Source: Chloroflexota bacterium
Lineage (GTDB): Bacteria; Chloroflexota; Anaerolineae; Caldilineales; Caldilineaceae
Length of the DNA: 64,000 bases
NCBI GenBank assembly: GCA_018969295.1
Contig: JAGWYN010000021.1
Coordinates: forward strand, 3,068-67,067
Direction of reading: 5' to 3'
Every line of letters begins with the position of its first letter. The stretch's first letter is position 1. The notes below the pieces were generated by a model. That model had not been told where the DNA came from. It worked only from the letters and a program-made list of their open reading frames with translations, and searched no databases. The position numbers and the translations under genes are program-made. Positions 10,329-20,109 of this stretch are shown piece after piece.

Positions 10329-10493
10329 CTCCAGGTCGTCTCACTATCTGTCTGCATACTCACAGGTGGCTCCCCACCCCCAATTTTTGCTTCGGTGCGA
10401 TACTGTACTCAAAACTCCCCTGTCGTGCAAAGTCTGGCCCTCGCGAAATACGCTGAATACACAGGCTGCCCGGCACAGGCTGCCCGGCACAGG

Positions 10494-11867
10494 CTACTCA
10501 GCAGGGGTACTGGCGCACCGCACCCCCAACCAGCTGGCCACCGTCTGGGCAGCCAGCGATTCAACGGCGGCGGTGCGCAGTTCGCCGGGTTCGCTGACAA
10601 ACGAGCCGCCGCGCACCAGATAATGGGTGACTCCCTCCACCAGGAGGGGCGTGCTGGTCCATTCTGCAACATTGCCTGCCATCTCGCTGACCCCCAACGG
10701 GCTGTCGCCCGCTGGCTGGTAGGAGCCCACCTGCACGGTGTCGCCGATGTTGGCCGACGCCGCGTTGGCACGCTGCGCCACCCATTCATCGCCCCACGGA
10801 AAAAGGTACATGCGCTGGCTGGCCGGCGCATAGGCAGCAGCCACTTCCCATTCCGCTGCGGTCGGCAGCCGTTTGCCCTGAAATCGACAGAAACGCTCAG
10901 CACTGTTGTGGTCGATATGGACCATCGGAAACTCGGCAAAGGCCAGATCGAGCAGATAGCGCGCGCGCGTGGCGCTGGCCGGTGTCGCTGGCCAGGGACA
11001 AACGCCGCGCTCGTAGCAGAGACGGTATTGCCCGACCGTCGCCTCGTAGCGGTCGATGACAAAGGCGTTCAGCTCGACCGTCTTGGGTCCGGCGTCGGGC
11101 GCCACATGCACTGAGTAGCTGCCTGCTGGCACAGCGACCGTCGCCACCGGGCGCTGGCGCTCTCCTCCCCAAAACACAACGACGCCGACTGCGACAAGCA
11201 CAACCCCCAGCAGGCCGAACCAGAGCCTCTTCTGGCTTGACGGCTGCGCAGAGGCGGCCGCACGCGCTGGCTTCCCCCCCCGTACGCTCCCTCGTGTAGC
11301 TGTGGGCTGGGCCAGCAAGGCCAGCGCCGGCTCGGCCCGCAGCCGCTGGCCGGGTTCGCACTGGCGCAACCGCTCTATCAGCGCAGGTCTCCATTCAGGG
11401 CTGTTCTCGTCGCCTTGGAGCAGCGGCTGCATCCCTTCCAGCGGCAGGGACCCATCGCACACCGCCTCTGCCAGCACCACAGCCGTGCGCTCCGGGTCGG
11501 TCTGGAAACGCAGGGCGGTCAGCATGCCCCGCCGGTGGGCCAAAGCGGCCCGCAGCAGCAGGGTCCGCTGGCTTTCCGCCAGCTCATGGCCCGCCTGCAG
11601 AACAAGCAACCCTTCGCGCAGCAGCTGGCTGTCTGGCAGCAGAGCGCTCTGCCACCAGCGATCCAGCGCCTGGTCGAGCGCACGGCGGGCCGAAAGCGTG
11701 CGTGGGTCGGGAGGCAGGGCTGTCGGGCTGGGGGCCGGCGGGCGCTCCCCGGCCCGACGCTCCCCGGGCGGGCGAAAACGATCGAGCTCCTCCTCGACCT
11801 CCCAGGGCTCTTCTGCCGACGATCTGCCGGGCTGGGCTGCGGCCCGCCGCGTGCTCTTTGCATCCAT
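10494..11867 (-). CDS. Membrane-anchored formylglycine-generating-enzyme-like (FGE-sulfatase domain) protein
   Basis: 457 residues. A Pro/Arg-rich, then helical, N-terminal region (about 1-240) precedes one transmembrane segment (about 253-272, LWFGLLGVVLVAVGVVVFW). The C-terminal SUMF1/FGE fold (about 285-455) has RYEATVGQYRLC, LPTAAEWEVAAAY, FPWGDEW, SEMAGNVAEW and LVRGGSF. True FGEs use a Cys pair near the end; the terminal GVRCAS retains a Cys, but the function is more likely one of the many non-FGE variants. Start 11867 (ATG) is supported by a promoter whose predicted +1 falls at the start codon, implying a leaderless message. The frame stays open upstream to 12245 without support. It is divergent from the zinc-ribbon gene at 12164. 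Confidence 0.7.
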   Translation of the reverse strand: MDAKSTRRAAAQPGRSSAEEPWEVEEELDRFRPPGERRAGERPPAPSPTALPPDPRTLSARRALDQALDRWWQSALLPDSQLLREGLLVLQAGHELAESQRTLLLRAALAHRRGMLTALRFQTDPERTAVVLAEAVCDGSLPLEGMQPLLQGDENSPEWRPALIERLRQCEPGQRLRAEPALALLAQPTATRGSVRGGKPARAAASAQPSSQKRLWFGLLGVVLVAVGVVVFWGGERQRPVATVAVPAGSYSVHVAPDAGPKTVELNAFVIDRYEATVGQYRLCYERGVCPWPATPASATRARYLLDLAFAEFPMVHIDHNSAERFCRFQGKRLPTAAEWEVAAAYAPASQRMYLFPWGDEWVAQRANAASANIGDTVQVGSYQPAGDSPLGVSEMAGNVAEWTSTPLLVEGVTHYLVRGGSFVSEPGELRTAAVESLAAQTVASWLGVRCASTPAE

Positions 11868-11874
11868 GCAAGCT

Positions 11875-11904
11875 ATTGTAGCCGGTTCAGCCTCCATCTG
11901 CCAA
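11875..11904 (-). promoter_or_regulatory. Sigma70-type promoter for the FGE-like gene, probably leaderless
   Basis: On the minus strand, -35 TTGGCA (11904-11899), an 18-bp spacer and -10 TACAAT (11880-11875). Transcription would begin about 7 nt downstream, at the ATG (11867), and no Shine-Dalgarno is found. Confidence 0.55.
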
Positions 11905-12091
11905 CACGCCTGTGCACAAGCCACGCGCATCGGTGGCTTCGACAGGCTCAGCCACCGGGAGAAGACCGCCGCCTGAGAGGCCACAAGTTCCAGACGGCCC
12001 CTCGGCAGAACCTCAGGCCTCTGCCATCCCCCGGACGCGGTGTGGAAGCCCTCGCTGTGCACCCTGCGAAGCCCTGCGCTGCACCCTTCGG

Positions 12092-12121
12092 TTGGCGCAA
12101 GGCACCGCTTGCAGCTACAAT
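12092..12121 (+). promoter_or_regulatory. Sigma70-type promoter for the zinc-ribbon gene
   Basis: -35 TTGGCG (12092-12097), an 18-bp spacer and -10 TACAAT (12116-12121), giving a leader of about 35 nt with GAGGGA 6 nt before the ATG at 12164. It is nearly the same promoter type as the divergent FGE-like promoter. Confidence 0.55.
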
Positions 12122-12163
12122 ACAGGCAGGTATATCTGTCCAACACGATTCGAGGGACGCTCG

Positions 12164-13234
12164 ATGGCTCGCAAAACACTTGGCTACGTTGAATTGGAAT
12201 GGTCCTGTGCGGTCTGCAAGACCCGCAATCCAGGCACACAGACAACTTGCAGCGGCTGTGGCGCGGCCCAGCCCGCAGACGTACAATTTGAAGCGCCCAC
12301 AGCAGCCACCCTGACCCAGGACACGACCCAAATCAAACAGGCACAAACAGGGCCTGATCTCCACTGCGCCTTCTGCGGAACCCGCAACAGCGCCACTGCC
12401 GCCAACTGTCGGCAGTGTGGAGCCGACCTGAGCGCCGGGCGGGCCCGCTTGGCCGGCGGCGTCGTCGGAGCGTTCACCACTGCAGCCGGCCCGCAGCGCC
12501 TGTGCAGCGCCTGCAAAACCGAAAACAGCCCCACAGCACGCACCTGCATCCGCTGCGGGGCACCGCTTTCAGCGCCCCCCGCTCCCCCAGCAGCACGACA
12601 GCCGGAGGCGGGGCGCAGCTGGCTCCTCCCGCTCCTGATCGGCGCCGGGCTCCTGCTGGTCGGGCTGGGCTGGCTGCTCTTCGCGCTTTTCCAGACCGAC
12701 CAGAGCGTGGGCACCGCCGTAGATGCACGCTGGGAACGTTCGCTGGCCATTCTGGGCCCGGTGCCTGTCAGCGCCAGCGGCTGGCGAGACCAGGTGCCGG
12801 CCGGAGCGGCCAACCTGAGCTGCAGCTCCCAGGTGCGAACAACCAGCGAAGAGCCCCAGCCCGGGGCCCGCGAGGTCTGCGGCACCCCCTACACGCTGGA
12901 CACCGGCACCGGCATGGGCCAGGTCGTGCAAGACTGTGTCTACGAAGTCAGCGACGACTTCTGCAGCTACACCACCTTGCAGCTGGGGGTCGTTGACACC
13001 CTGGTTCAGCGCGGCACCGGGCTCACTGCCACCTGGCCGAACGCCAACCTGCGGCCCCAACAGCAGCTGGGCCAACGCAACGAACACTACGAGTGCGTGG
13101 TGGTCGCCAATGACCAGCGCTACAGCTTTACACTGGCCAGCGAGTCTGCCTTCAGCCAGTGCCAGCCAGGAAGCCGCTGGCAGCTCACCATCAACCAGCT
13201 GGACAACGTCGTCGAAGCCAAATTTTTGCCGTAA
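12164..13234 (+). CDS. Triple zinc-ribbon membrane protein
   Basis: 356 residues. Three C-x2-C-x~10-C-x2-C zinc ribbons of RanBP2/double-zinc-ribbon type occur at about 14-32 (WSCAVCK...CSGCG), 63-82 (HCAFCG...CRQCG) and 107-128 (CSACK...CIRCG). A Pro-rich linker, one transmembrane segment (about 148-172) and an extracytoplasmic domain of about 180 residues with several Cys follow. The ligand and role are unknown; cytoplasmic ribbons plus an external domain suggest signalling or scaffolding. GAGGGA precedes the ATG by 6 nt. The long open frame upstream to 11912 is not supported. Divergent from the FGE-like membrane protein and followed closely by tyrS. Confidence 0.7.
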   Translation: MARKTLGYVELEWSCAVCKTRNPGTQTTCSGCGAAQPADVQFEAPTAATLTQDTTQIKQAQTGPDLHCAFCGTRNSATAANCRQCGADLSAGRARLAGGVVGAFTTAAGPQRLCSACKTENSPTARTCIRCGAPLSAPPAPPAARQPEAGRSWLLPLLIGAGLLLVGLGWLLFALFQTDQSVGTAVDARWERSLAILGPVPVSASGWRDQVPAGAANLSCSSQVRTTSEEPQPGAREVCGTPYTLDTGTGMGQVVQDCVYEVSDDFCSYTTLQLGVVDTLVQRGTGLTATWPNANLRPQQQLGQRNEHYECVVVANDQRYSFTLASESAFSQCQPGSRWQLTINQLDNVVEAKFLP

Positions 13235-13278
13235 CCGAGCCAGCCGCCTGGCCCACACTGCCGAGGAGAGAGCAGAAC

Positions 13279-14511
<1,233 letters not shown>

Positions 14512-14597
14512 CCCTCTATCAAAAGACAACCACCTGCGCCAGGGCCGAGCCTGTTGCTCCCCTGGCCAGCCAACTCACATCACCAAGGAGAAAAGAG

Positions 14598-15401
14598 ATG
14601 GGCCTGTTCAGTGGAAAAAAAGGACTGATCTTCGGAGTCGCCAACAAAAACTCGATCGCCTGGGGCATCGCCCAGGCACTCCACGCAGAAGGGGCCGAGC
14701 TGGGCTTCAGCTATGCCGGCGAAATCCTCAAAAAACGGGTCGAGCCGCTCGCCGCCAGCATCGGCGCCCCCTTTGTCGAAGAGTGCGACGTGACCGACGA
14801 CGGGGCGATCGACACCCTCTTTGCCAAAGTCGCCGCCCATTTTGGCACTATCGACTTCCTTGTCCACTCGATCGCTTTCGCCCCCAGCGAAGAGCTCGGC
14901 GGACGCTTTGTCAACACCAGCCGCAACGGGTTTCGCATCGCCCTGGATGTGAGCTGCTACAGCTTGATCGCCCTGGCCAAACGCGCCCACCCCCTGATGG
15001 CCAACGGCGGCGCCATGGTGACAATGACCTACTTCGGCGCCGAAAAGGTCACCCCCAATTACAATGTCATGGGGGTCGCCAAAGCAGCCCTGGAAGCGTC
15101 GGTGCGCTATCTGGCCTGGGATCTCGGCAAAGACCAGATTCGGGTCAACGCAATCAGCGCCGGACCCGTCAAAACACTGGCCGCCTCAGGCGTCAGCGGC
15201 TTCCGCAAGAGCCTCCACTATGTCGGCCAGGTAGCGCCAATGGGCAATATCGACCAGGAAGATGTCGGCCAGGCAGCCCTCTTCCTGCTCAGCAATCTCT
15301 CCACCCGTATCACCGGCGAGGTACTCTACGTCGACGGCGGCTACAACATCATGGGCGCCCCTGACCCCGCCCTGATGGGCGCAGATGCCAAAGAAGCGTA
15401 G
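14598..15401 (+). CDS. fabI: Enoyl-ACP reductase (NADH)
   Basis: 267 residues with the FabI form of the SDR fold. The NADH-binding start is GLIFGVANKNSIAWGIA. The catalytic Tyr/Lys pair, spaced six residues apart as in FabI, lies in TPNYNVMGVAKAAL (about 153-166). The RVNAISAGPVKTLAASG block is diagnostic of FabI. It carries out the last reduction of fatty acid elongation and is the triclosan/diazaborine target. Start chosen at 14598 behind AAGGAG; the frame is open far upstream only as antisense-free overlap with tyrS. A strong hairpin follows. Confidence 0.95.
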   Translation: MGLFSGKKGLIFGVANKNSIAWGIAQALHAEGAELGFSYAGEILKKRVEPLAASIGAPFVEECDVTDDGAIDTLFAKVAAHFGTIDFLVHSIAFAPSEELGGRFVNTSRNGFRIALDVSCYSLIALAKRAHPLMANGGAMVTMTYFGAEKVTPNYNVMGVAKAALEASVRYLAWDLGKDQIRVNAISAGPVKTLAASGVSGFRKSLHYVGQVAPMGNIDQEDVGQAALFLLSNLSTRITGEVLYVDGGYNIMGAPDPALMGADAKEA

Positions 15402-15413
15402 CGCCGAGAAAAA

Positions 15414-15458
15414 CCCCGCAGAAGCCGAGTTTCTGGGAGAAACTCGGCTTCTGCGGGG
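15414..15458. terminator. Perfect 21-bp hairpin after fabI (copy of dispersed palindrome)
   Basis: Two 21-bp arms with a 3-nt GGG loop, fully complementary. The core CCGAGTTTCT-N3-AGAAACTCGG recurs at 63646-63674 with a CCC loop, so this is probably a dispersed palindromic element serving as a terminator. No T-run follows. Confidence 0.7.
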
Positions 15459-15595
15459 CCCCCTCTACGTCGCCATTGTCGTCTGAACCCGACCTTGCAA
15501 CAAAAAGCCATCCGAAATTGCCTTCAATCCCGGATGGCTCTCTGAGTATGTTTCTGCATCAGCCAATCAGGCCCATATATGCAGAATTATTTCGT

Positions 15596-15669
<74 letters not shown>

Positions 15670-15768
15670 TGGTCTTCCCTCTTCTTGCTGCCCTCTCTAC
15701 AGCCCAAGTTCTCTTTTTGAACTCGCCTGTCTCTTTGAAGTCCGTGCAGCTCGATGTTCTGTAGAATA

Positions 15769-15788
15769 ACAGAGGGTCGCCCCTCTGT
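15769..15788. terminator. Short hairpin downstream of the SelL-type gene
   Basis: ACAGAGGG-TCGC-CCCTCTGT, an 8-bp perfect stem 55 nt past the stop of the minus-strand selenoprotein candidate. There is no T-run, so termination is only possible. Confidence 0.35.
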
Positions 15789-15842
15789 CAAATCGAGACA
15801 GTCCAGGGAAGACGTTCACCCGTCCGCAAGGGATGGGGCAGC

Positions 15843-16382
15843 TCAGCTGCGCACACGCTGCGCCACCAGCGCAGGCAACATCGTCAGATCAGGATGGTCG
15901 CCGATGTGGGCGAAGTCGTGCTGCCACAACACAGCCTCCCCCTGCACCAGAAACATGCCAGGCATCTGCCAGGGATCCCCCACCGGAATGCCCCCACGGT
16001 GCCCCTTGGCGGTCGCCCGCAGGGCACAGGCCAACGCTCCCGGCCCAAAAACCTGCCCCAGGTTGCCTTGTTTGAGTTGAAAGGCCCGATAGAATTTTTT
16101 GTTGGGGTCGGAGACGGCACGCGCCTCCGGCCAGGCCTTGGACAAAAATGTGCGTCCTTCTTCGACTGTCCCCAAATAAAAAAAGAGCGGGACTGGAAAG
16201 TCTGGGGTCGTGTTCACCAGAAAACGCACATCCTGCACAAGTTCCCGGCAAAAAGGTCAGCCAAAATGGCGCAGAAATACCAGCAAGGTCGGCGCAGTGC
16301 CAAGCTCCTGGCGCAGGCTCGTGCCAGTCAGGTGAACCCCCTGCACCGGCATCTCCAAAATGTTGTTCGGGATCGATTCCAT
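15843..16382 (-). CDS. SelL-type peroxiredoxin-like selenoprotein with in-frame UGA (Sec42)
   Basis: 179 codons plus stop if the in-frame TGA at 16259-16257 is read as selenocysteine. Before it the frame runs MESIPNNIL... to FLRHFG; after it, PFCRELVQDV and then about 130 residues of the same AhpC/TSA_2 (SelL-related) fold, including FFYLGTVEEGR, KFYRAFQLKQGNLGQVFGPG and PVGDPWQMPGMFLVQG. The TGA sits exactly where the family has the first Cys of the F-G-C-x-x-C redox motif, giving a UxxC centre. ATG at 16382 has GAGGAG 7 nt upstream. The role would be thiol/peroxide redox chemistry. Annotated conventionally it would be split into a 41-residue stub and a truncated protein starting near 16238. 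A nonsense mutation is the alternative, but the exact position and intact downstream frame favour Sec. Confidence 0.8.
16231..16253 (-). promoter_or_regulatory. Candidate bacterial SECIS hairpin
   Basis: Immediately 3' of the UGA, a 6-bp stem (TTTTGC with GCAGGA, two G-U pairs) encloses an 11-nt loop beginning CGGG. Bacterial SECIS elements sit just after the UGA with an exposed G in the apical loop. The stem is weak, so this is tentative. Confidence 0.35.
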
Positions 16383-16529
16383 ATGCTGCTCCTCTGCACT
16401 CCTCTCTTTTTCAAAAGTCATCCGTCCGCAGTATGGTACAATGGTCTTCGACCAAGATAGCAGGATCCGCCACCGCTTGCTGTCAGCGAGCATCCGATGG
16501 GCCTGCCAGAGCCAGAAAGATGCGGTACG

Positions 16530-18194
16530 ATGCGGCAGCTGACCTGTACGCCAACTTTGATCTTGCACAACGGCGCTGTGTATACCCAGGAAGCCAGCCA
16601 ACCCTGGGCCGAGGCAGTCGCGATCCACGGCCAGCAGATCCTGGCCGTCGGCTCCACCCCCAGCACGCTGGCCCTGGCTGGCCCCCAGACCGCCCTGATC
16701 GACCTGCGCGGCCGGCTGCTGCTGCCCGGCCTCTGCGACGCCCATCTCCATCTCTCCCAGTACGCGCTGGGCCTGCACCGGGTGCAGCTGGCCAGCACAC
16801 GCAGTCGCGCCGAGATGCTCGAACGGATCGCTGCTGCCGCAGCCCGGCCAGGAGACTGGATCGTCGGCCACGGTTGGAACGAAAGCTGGTGGGGCGAATC
16901 CCATTTGCCCAACGCCGCCGAGCTCGACAGCGTGACCGGGCCAGAGCGGCCTGCTCTTTTTTACCGCAGCGACCTGCACAGCGCCGTGGCCAATTCGGCG
17001 GCGCTGCGGGTCGCCGGGCTCACAGACCAGCCCGCTGCGCCAGCCGACCCGCTCCTCGACCGCACCCCCGACGGCCAGCTGACCGGCCTGCTGCGCGAAC
17101 AGGCCATCGACCTGGTAGCCCGCTGGATCCCGCTTCCCTCCCCCGCCGAACAGGATGCCGCGCTGGCAGCTGCCTTGGCAACCCTGCACCGGCTGGGAAT
17201 CACTGCGCTGCACGCCCAGCGCCTCAAAGAGGGGGACGACGGCCCGCGCGAGTGGAGCAGCCTGCTGCGGCTGCGCCAGACCGGCCACCTGCTCCAACGA
17301 GTTGCCTGCAATGTGGCCGCACACGACCTGCCCCATCTGGCAGCCCTGGGCCTGCGCGCCGGCTTCGGCGACGACTACCTGCGGCTGGGCCACGTCAAAA
17401 TTTTTGCAGATGGCAGTCTGGGCAGCCGCACCGCCTGGATGCTGGCCCCCTTTGTCAAGCTGGAGCCCGCCGAACCCGACAACTGCGGGCTCTGCGTCAC
17501 CCCCCCAGCCCAGATGGCCGCCGAATTTCGTCGCGCACTCGACCTCGGTTTCCCGATCAGCGTCCACGCGATCGGAGACCGCGCCAACCGAACCGTGCTG
17601 GACATCTTCGCAGAGCTGGCTGGCAGCGCCGCAGCGCCGCCAATCCCCCACCGCATCGAACACGCCCAGACCCTTGACCCGGCGGACCTGCCCCGGCTGG
17701 CACAGCTGGGCATCACCGCCAGCGTGCAGCCGATCCATGCCCTCGACGACATGGACACCGCAGACCGCTTTTTGGGAGAACGAGCCGACCGGCTCTACAA
17801 ATTTCGCTCGTTGCAGGCCGCTGGAACGTTGCTGGCCTTTGGCAGCGACGCACCTGTGGCCGACCCCAATCCCTTCGCAGGCATCCACGCAGCCCTTGTG
17901 CGCCAACGGCCCGAACGGCTGCCCGCACCGCCCTGGTACGGCGCCGAACGCATTTCCCTCGCCCAGGCCATCGAAGCCTACACCCTCGGCCCTGCCCGCG
18001 CAGCTGGATGGGAAACGACGATCGGGTCGATCGCACCAGGCAAACGCGCCGACCTGGTCGTCGTCGACCGCAATCTCTTTGAACTGACCGAATCTGAGAT
18101 CGCCCAGGGTGCCATCGCCCAGACACAGGTCCAGCTGACCCTCTTCGACGGACGCATCGTCTATCGAGCGCCGGATCAGACCTCTTCGGAGTAA
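16530..18194 (+). CDS. YtcJ-like metal-dependent amidohydrolase
   Basis: 554 residues of the amidohydrolase superfamily, YtcJ/LAF3 group. The N-terminal metal motif is DAHLHLS (about 69-75), preceded by the small beta-sandwich domain with LPGLCDAH. GHGWNESWWGE, KIFADGSLGSRTAW and HAIGDRANRTVLD (about 347-359) are typical of this subgroup. The later HRIEHAQ and FGSDAPVADPNPF complete the metal site. The substrate is unknown; members act on N-substituted formamides or aryl compounds. The start is uncertain: ATG at 16530 is chosen by domain fit, with no clean Shine-Dalgarno. Its 3' end overlaps the convergent MBL gene by 19 nt. Confidence 0.8.
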   Translation: MRQLTCTPTLILHNGAVYTQEASQPWAEAVAIHGQQILAVGSTPSTLALAGPQTALIDLRGRLLLPGLCDAHLHLSQYALGLHRVQLASTRSRAEMLERIAAAAARPGDWIVGHGWNESWWGESHLPNAAELDSVTGPERPALFYRSDLHSAVANSAALRVAGLTDQPAAPADPLLDRTPDGQLTGLLREQAIDLVARWIPLPSPAEQDAALAAALATLHRLGITALHAQRLKEGDDGPREWSSLLRLRQTGHLLQRVACNVAAHDLPHLAALGLRAGFGDDYLRLGHVKIFADGSLGSRTAWMLAPFVKLEPAEPDNCGLCVTPPAQMAAEFRRALDLGFPISVHAIGDRANRTVLDIFAELAGSAAAPPIPHRIEHAQTLDPADLPRLAQLGITASVQPIHALDDMDTADRFLGERADRLYKFRSLQAAGTLLAFGSDAPVADPNPFAGIHAALVRQRPERLPAPPWYGAERISLAQAIEAYTLGPARAAGWETTIGSIAPGKRADLVVVDRNLFELTESEIAQGAIAQTQVQLTLFDGRIVYRAPDQTSSE

Positions 18195-18889
18195 ATCTGA
18201 CTGACCAGCGACTGCACGCGGCGCGCACTGTTTTGCAAAATCGGTGTGCCGTGGCCAAAGACCATGACGTCGAAGTCCTCGCCGTATTTTTTGGCCACTT
18301 TCCAGACACTGCGCCGGGCATTGACCAGGTCCGGGGTAAAGAGCGGCGGCGGCAACCCCAGCTGCCCGCCGCGGTTGTTGAGCATGTCGCCGGCGATCAA
18401 GAGCCGCCTTTCACGGTGCAACAGCGCAATGTGGCCAGCAGTATGGCCCGGGGTGTGAATGACCGTGAACCCTTCCGGGGTCTGCTGGCCGTCGAGATAC
18501 AGTTCGTCCGGGGTGACCGGCAGCACACCAAACTGTGGGGTCAGCCGCAGCAAGGCGAAGAGCGGGCGCAACCACCACTGGGTCGGCACTCGCTTTTCAG
18601 GGCGCTCCAACAACATTTTTTCGACCGAATGGCAGCCCACCACCGCCCCGGTCGCCCGCTTGAGCTTGGCAAGCCCCCCCACATGGTCCATGTCGGCGTG
18701 GGTCACGATGATCCGCCGCACAGCGTGGAGAGCCCGTCCGCTGGCAGACAAAGCGTCCAAAATCGTATGGACATCCCCCGGAAAGCCCGTGTCGACCAGC
18801 GTCAACCCGCCGCTCCACTCCCACAAATAACAGTGCACACGGTCGCCGATCTCGTCGATCTCCCACAACCCAGGAACAATCTGCTTCAT
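18176..18889 (-). CDS. MBL-fold metallo-hydrolase
   Basis: 237 residues. The zinc motif THADMDHVGG (H-x-D-x-D-H, about 69-78) has D in place of the first H-x-H histidine, as in several lactonase and glyoxalase II-like groups. HTPGHTAGH, AGDMLNN and VFGHGTP follow in the expected order. It probably hydrolyses a thioester, lactone or phosphate ester; substrate unknown. Start set at 18889, with GGGAG 4 nt upstream; the longer frame to 18937 lacks support. It ends tail-to-tail inside the YtcJ-like gene. Confidence 0.8.
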   Translation of the reverse strand: MKQIVPGLWEIDEIGDRVHCYLWEWSGGLTLVDTGFPGDVHTILDALSASGRALHAVRRIIVTHADMDHVGGLAKLKRATGAVVGCHSVEKMLLERPEKRVPTQWWLRPLFALLRLTPQFGVLPVTPDELYLDGQQTPEGFTVIHTPGHTAGHIALLHRERRLLIAGDMLNNRGGQLGLPPPLFTPDLVNARRSVWKVAKKYGEDFDVMVFGHGTPILQNSARRVQSLVSQIYSEEV

Positions 18890-18952
18890 CGTCTCCCTGC
18901 TTTTCCCTCGGCCCCAAACAAATGTCCCTGAAGGCACCCTTTTCCCGGTCGC

Positions 18953-19249
18953 CTACCAGCTCAGCCCTGACCGCAGTTCCCCTTTGGTGCTGCCCAGATG
19001 GCGCAGCCGGGCACGCGGGTGGTCCACCGCCTCTTCCAACTCACTCACACGCAGCCCGGTCACTGCGGCCAGCTGCATCATCGTCCGAAAATCATCTTCG
19101 CTGAGCCGCGCCAGACAGAGCCGCTGGCTCTCCCCCAGCTTGTAGCCGACCCCCATGCCCGAAGGATTGGCCAGCAACGCGTCACGGCAGGCCGTGCAAC
19201 GCCAGACATGCCCCACAATCAACGCAAAATCAGAAACGCGCTCAGCCAT
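18953..19249 (-). CDS. Hypothetical protein, 98 residues
   Basis: Not recognised. It has an N-terminal helical stretch, a WRCTACRDALL element (CxxC) and a basic C-terminus. It starts 3 nt after the deoC stop and reads in the same direction, so it is probably co-transcribed with lepB-deoC. The CxxC placement recalls small zinc-binding anti-sigma-like proteins, but nothing firm supports that. Confidence 0.55.
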   Translation of the reverse strand: MAERVSDFALIVGHVWRCTACRDALLANPSGMGVGYKLGESQRLCLARLSEDDFRTMMQLAAVTGLRVSELEEAVDHPRARLRHLGSTKGELRSGLSW

Positions 19250-19252
19250 CGG

Positions 19253-20038
19253 TCAATACGCAGCCCCGCTGGACTCCTCCGGAAGCGGAGTCGAGGCACG
19301 CAGCTCTTCTACAATACGCACACCGCTGCTGCTCCCAATGCGGGTGGCCCCCGCGGCCACCATGCGCAGGGCATCGACCGCTGTACGCACCCCCCCCGCC
19401 GCCTTCACCCCCAGCACAGGGCCCACCGTACGACGCATCAGCGCGATGTCCTCTACAGTGGCCCCCCCCCCGCTGAACCCGGTGGCCGTTTTGACAAAAT
19501 CTGCCCCAGCCGCCTGGGTGATCACACAGCCAGCCACTTTCTGCGCGTCGGTCAACAGACCGGTCTCCAAAATGACCTTGAGCAGCAACCCGTTGGCATG
19601 GGCTGCTGCCGCTACCTCGGCAATGTCACGGTAGACCAGATGAAAGTCCCCGTCACGCAGATGGCCGACCGACAACACCATGTCGACCTCCTGGGCACCG
19701 AGCGCCGCCACCGCCTCCACCTCGAAGACCTTGATCGCAGGCAGCGTTGCCCCAAAGGGAAAGCCGATGACCGTACAGACTTTGGTGGGGCTGCCGACAA
19801 GCAGCTCGGCACAGAGCGGCGTCCAGATCGGGTTGACACAGACGCTGGCAAATCCATACGCGACCGCCTCCGCCACCAGCGCCCGCACCTGCTCCTCACC
19901 AGCCTCTGGCTTGAGCAGCGTGTGGTCGATCAACGCCGCCATCGCCGCCGGCGAAAGCGCCGCAGGCGCAAAGACTCGCTCTCCCCCCACCCCCAGCACA
20001 CGCGCCTGCGCAGCTGCGATCTCCTCCACCAGAATCAT
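19253..20038 (-). CDS. deoC: Deoxyribose-phosphate aldolase
   Basis: 261 residues, class I aldolase. The Schiff-base Lys lies in ADFVKTATGFSGGGAT (about 191-206) and the second active-site Lys in GVKAAGGVRT. IDHTLLKPEA is the typical N-terminal signature. It cleaves 2-deoxyribose 5-phosphate to acetaldehyde and glyceraldehyde 3-phosphate. Start taken at 20038 (ATG with AGGTGA 5 nt upstream); the frame extends to 20113 but that extension runs into the lepB end and lacks a ribosome site. Confidence 0.94.
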   Translation of the reverse strand: MILVEEIAAAQARVLGVGGERVFAPAALSPAAMAALIDHTLLKPEAGEEQVRALVAEAVAYGFASVCVNPIWTPLCAELLVGSPTKVCTVIGFPFGATLPAIKVFEVEAVAALGAQEVDMVLSVGHLRDGDFHLVYRDIAEVAAAAHANGLLLKVILETGLLTDAQKVAGCVITQAAGADFVKTATGFSGGGATVEDIALMRRTVGPVLGVKAAGGVRTAVDALRMVAAGATRIGSSSGVRIVEELRASTPLPEESSGAAY

Positions 20039-20109
20039 TTTTTCACCTCGCTCAGGATGTCCCGCGCAACCCCGCCTGGCCTGCACACCCTGCGGCGCTG
20101 GCACTCCAA

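Noticed and set aside
15843..16238. Truncated 131-residue protein starting at GTG 16238
   Set aside because: The family begins upstream and the redox CxxC would be lost; read-through of the UGA explains the full fold.
16257..17906. Long minus-strand frame of about 550 codons opposite the YtcJ-like gene
   Set aside because: It is an antisense shadow; only its last 42 codons, from the ATG at 16382, are real and belong to the UGA-containing gene.
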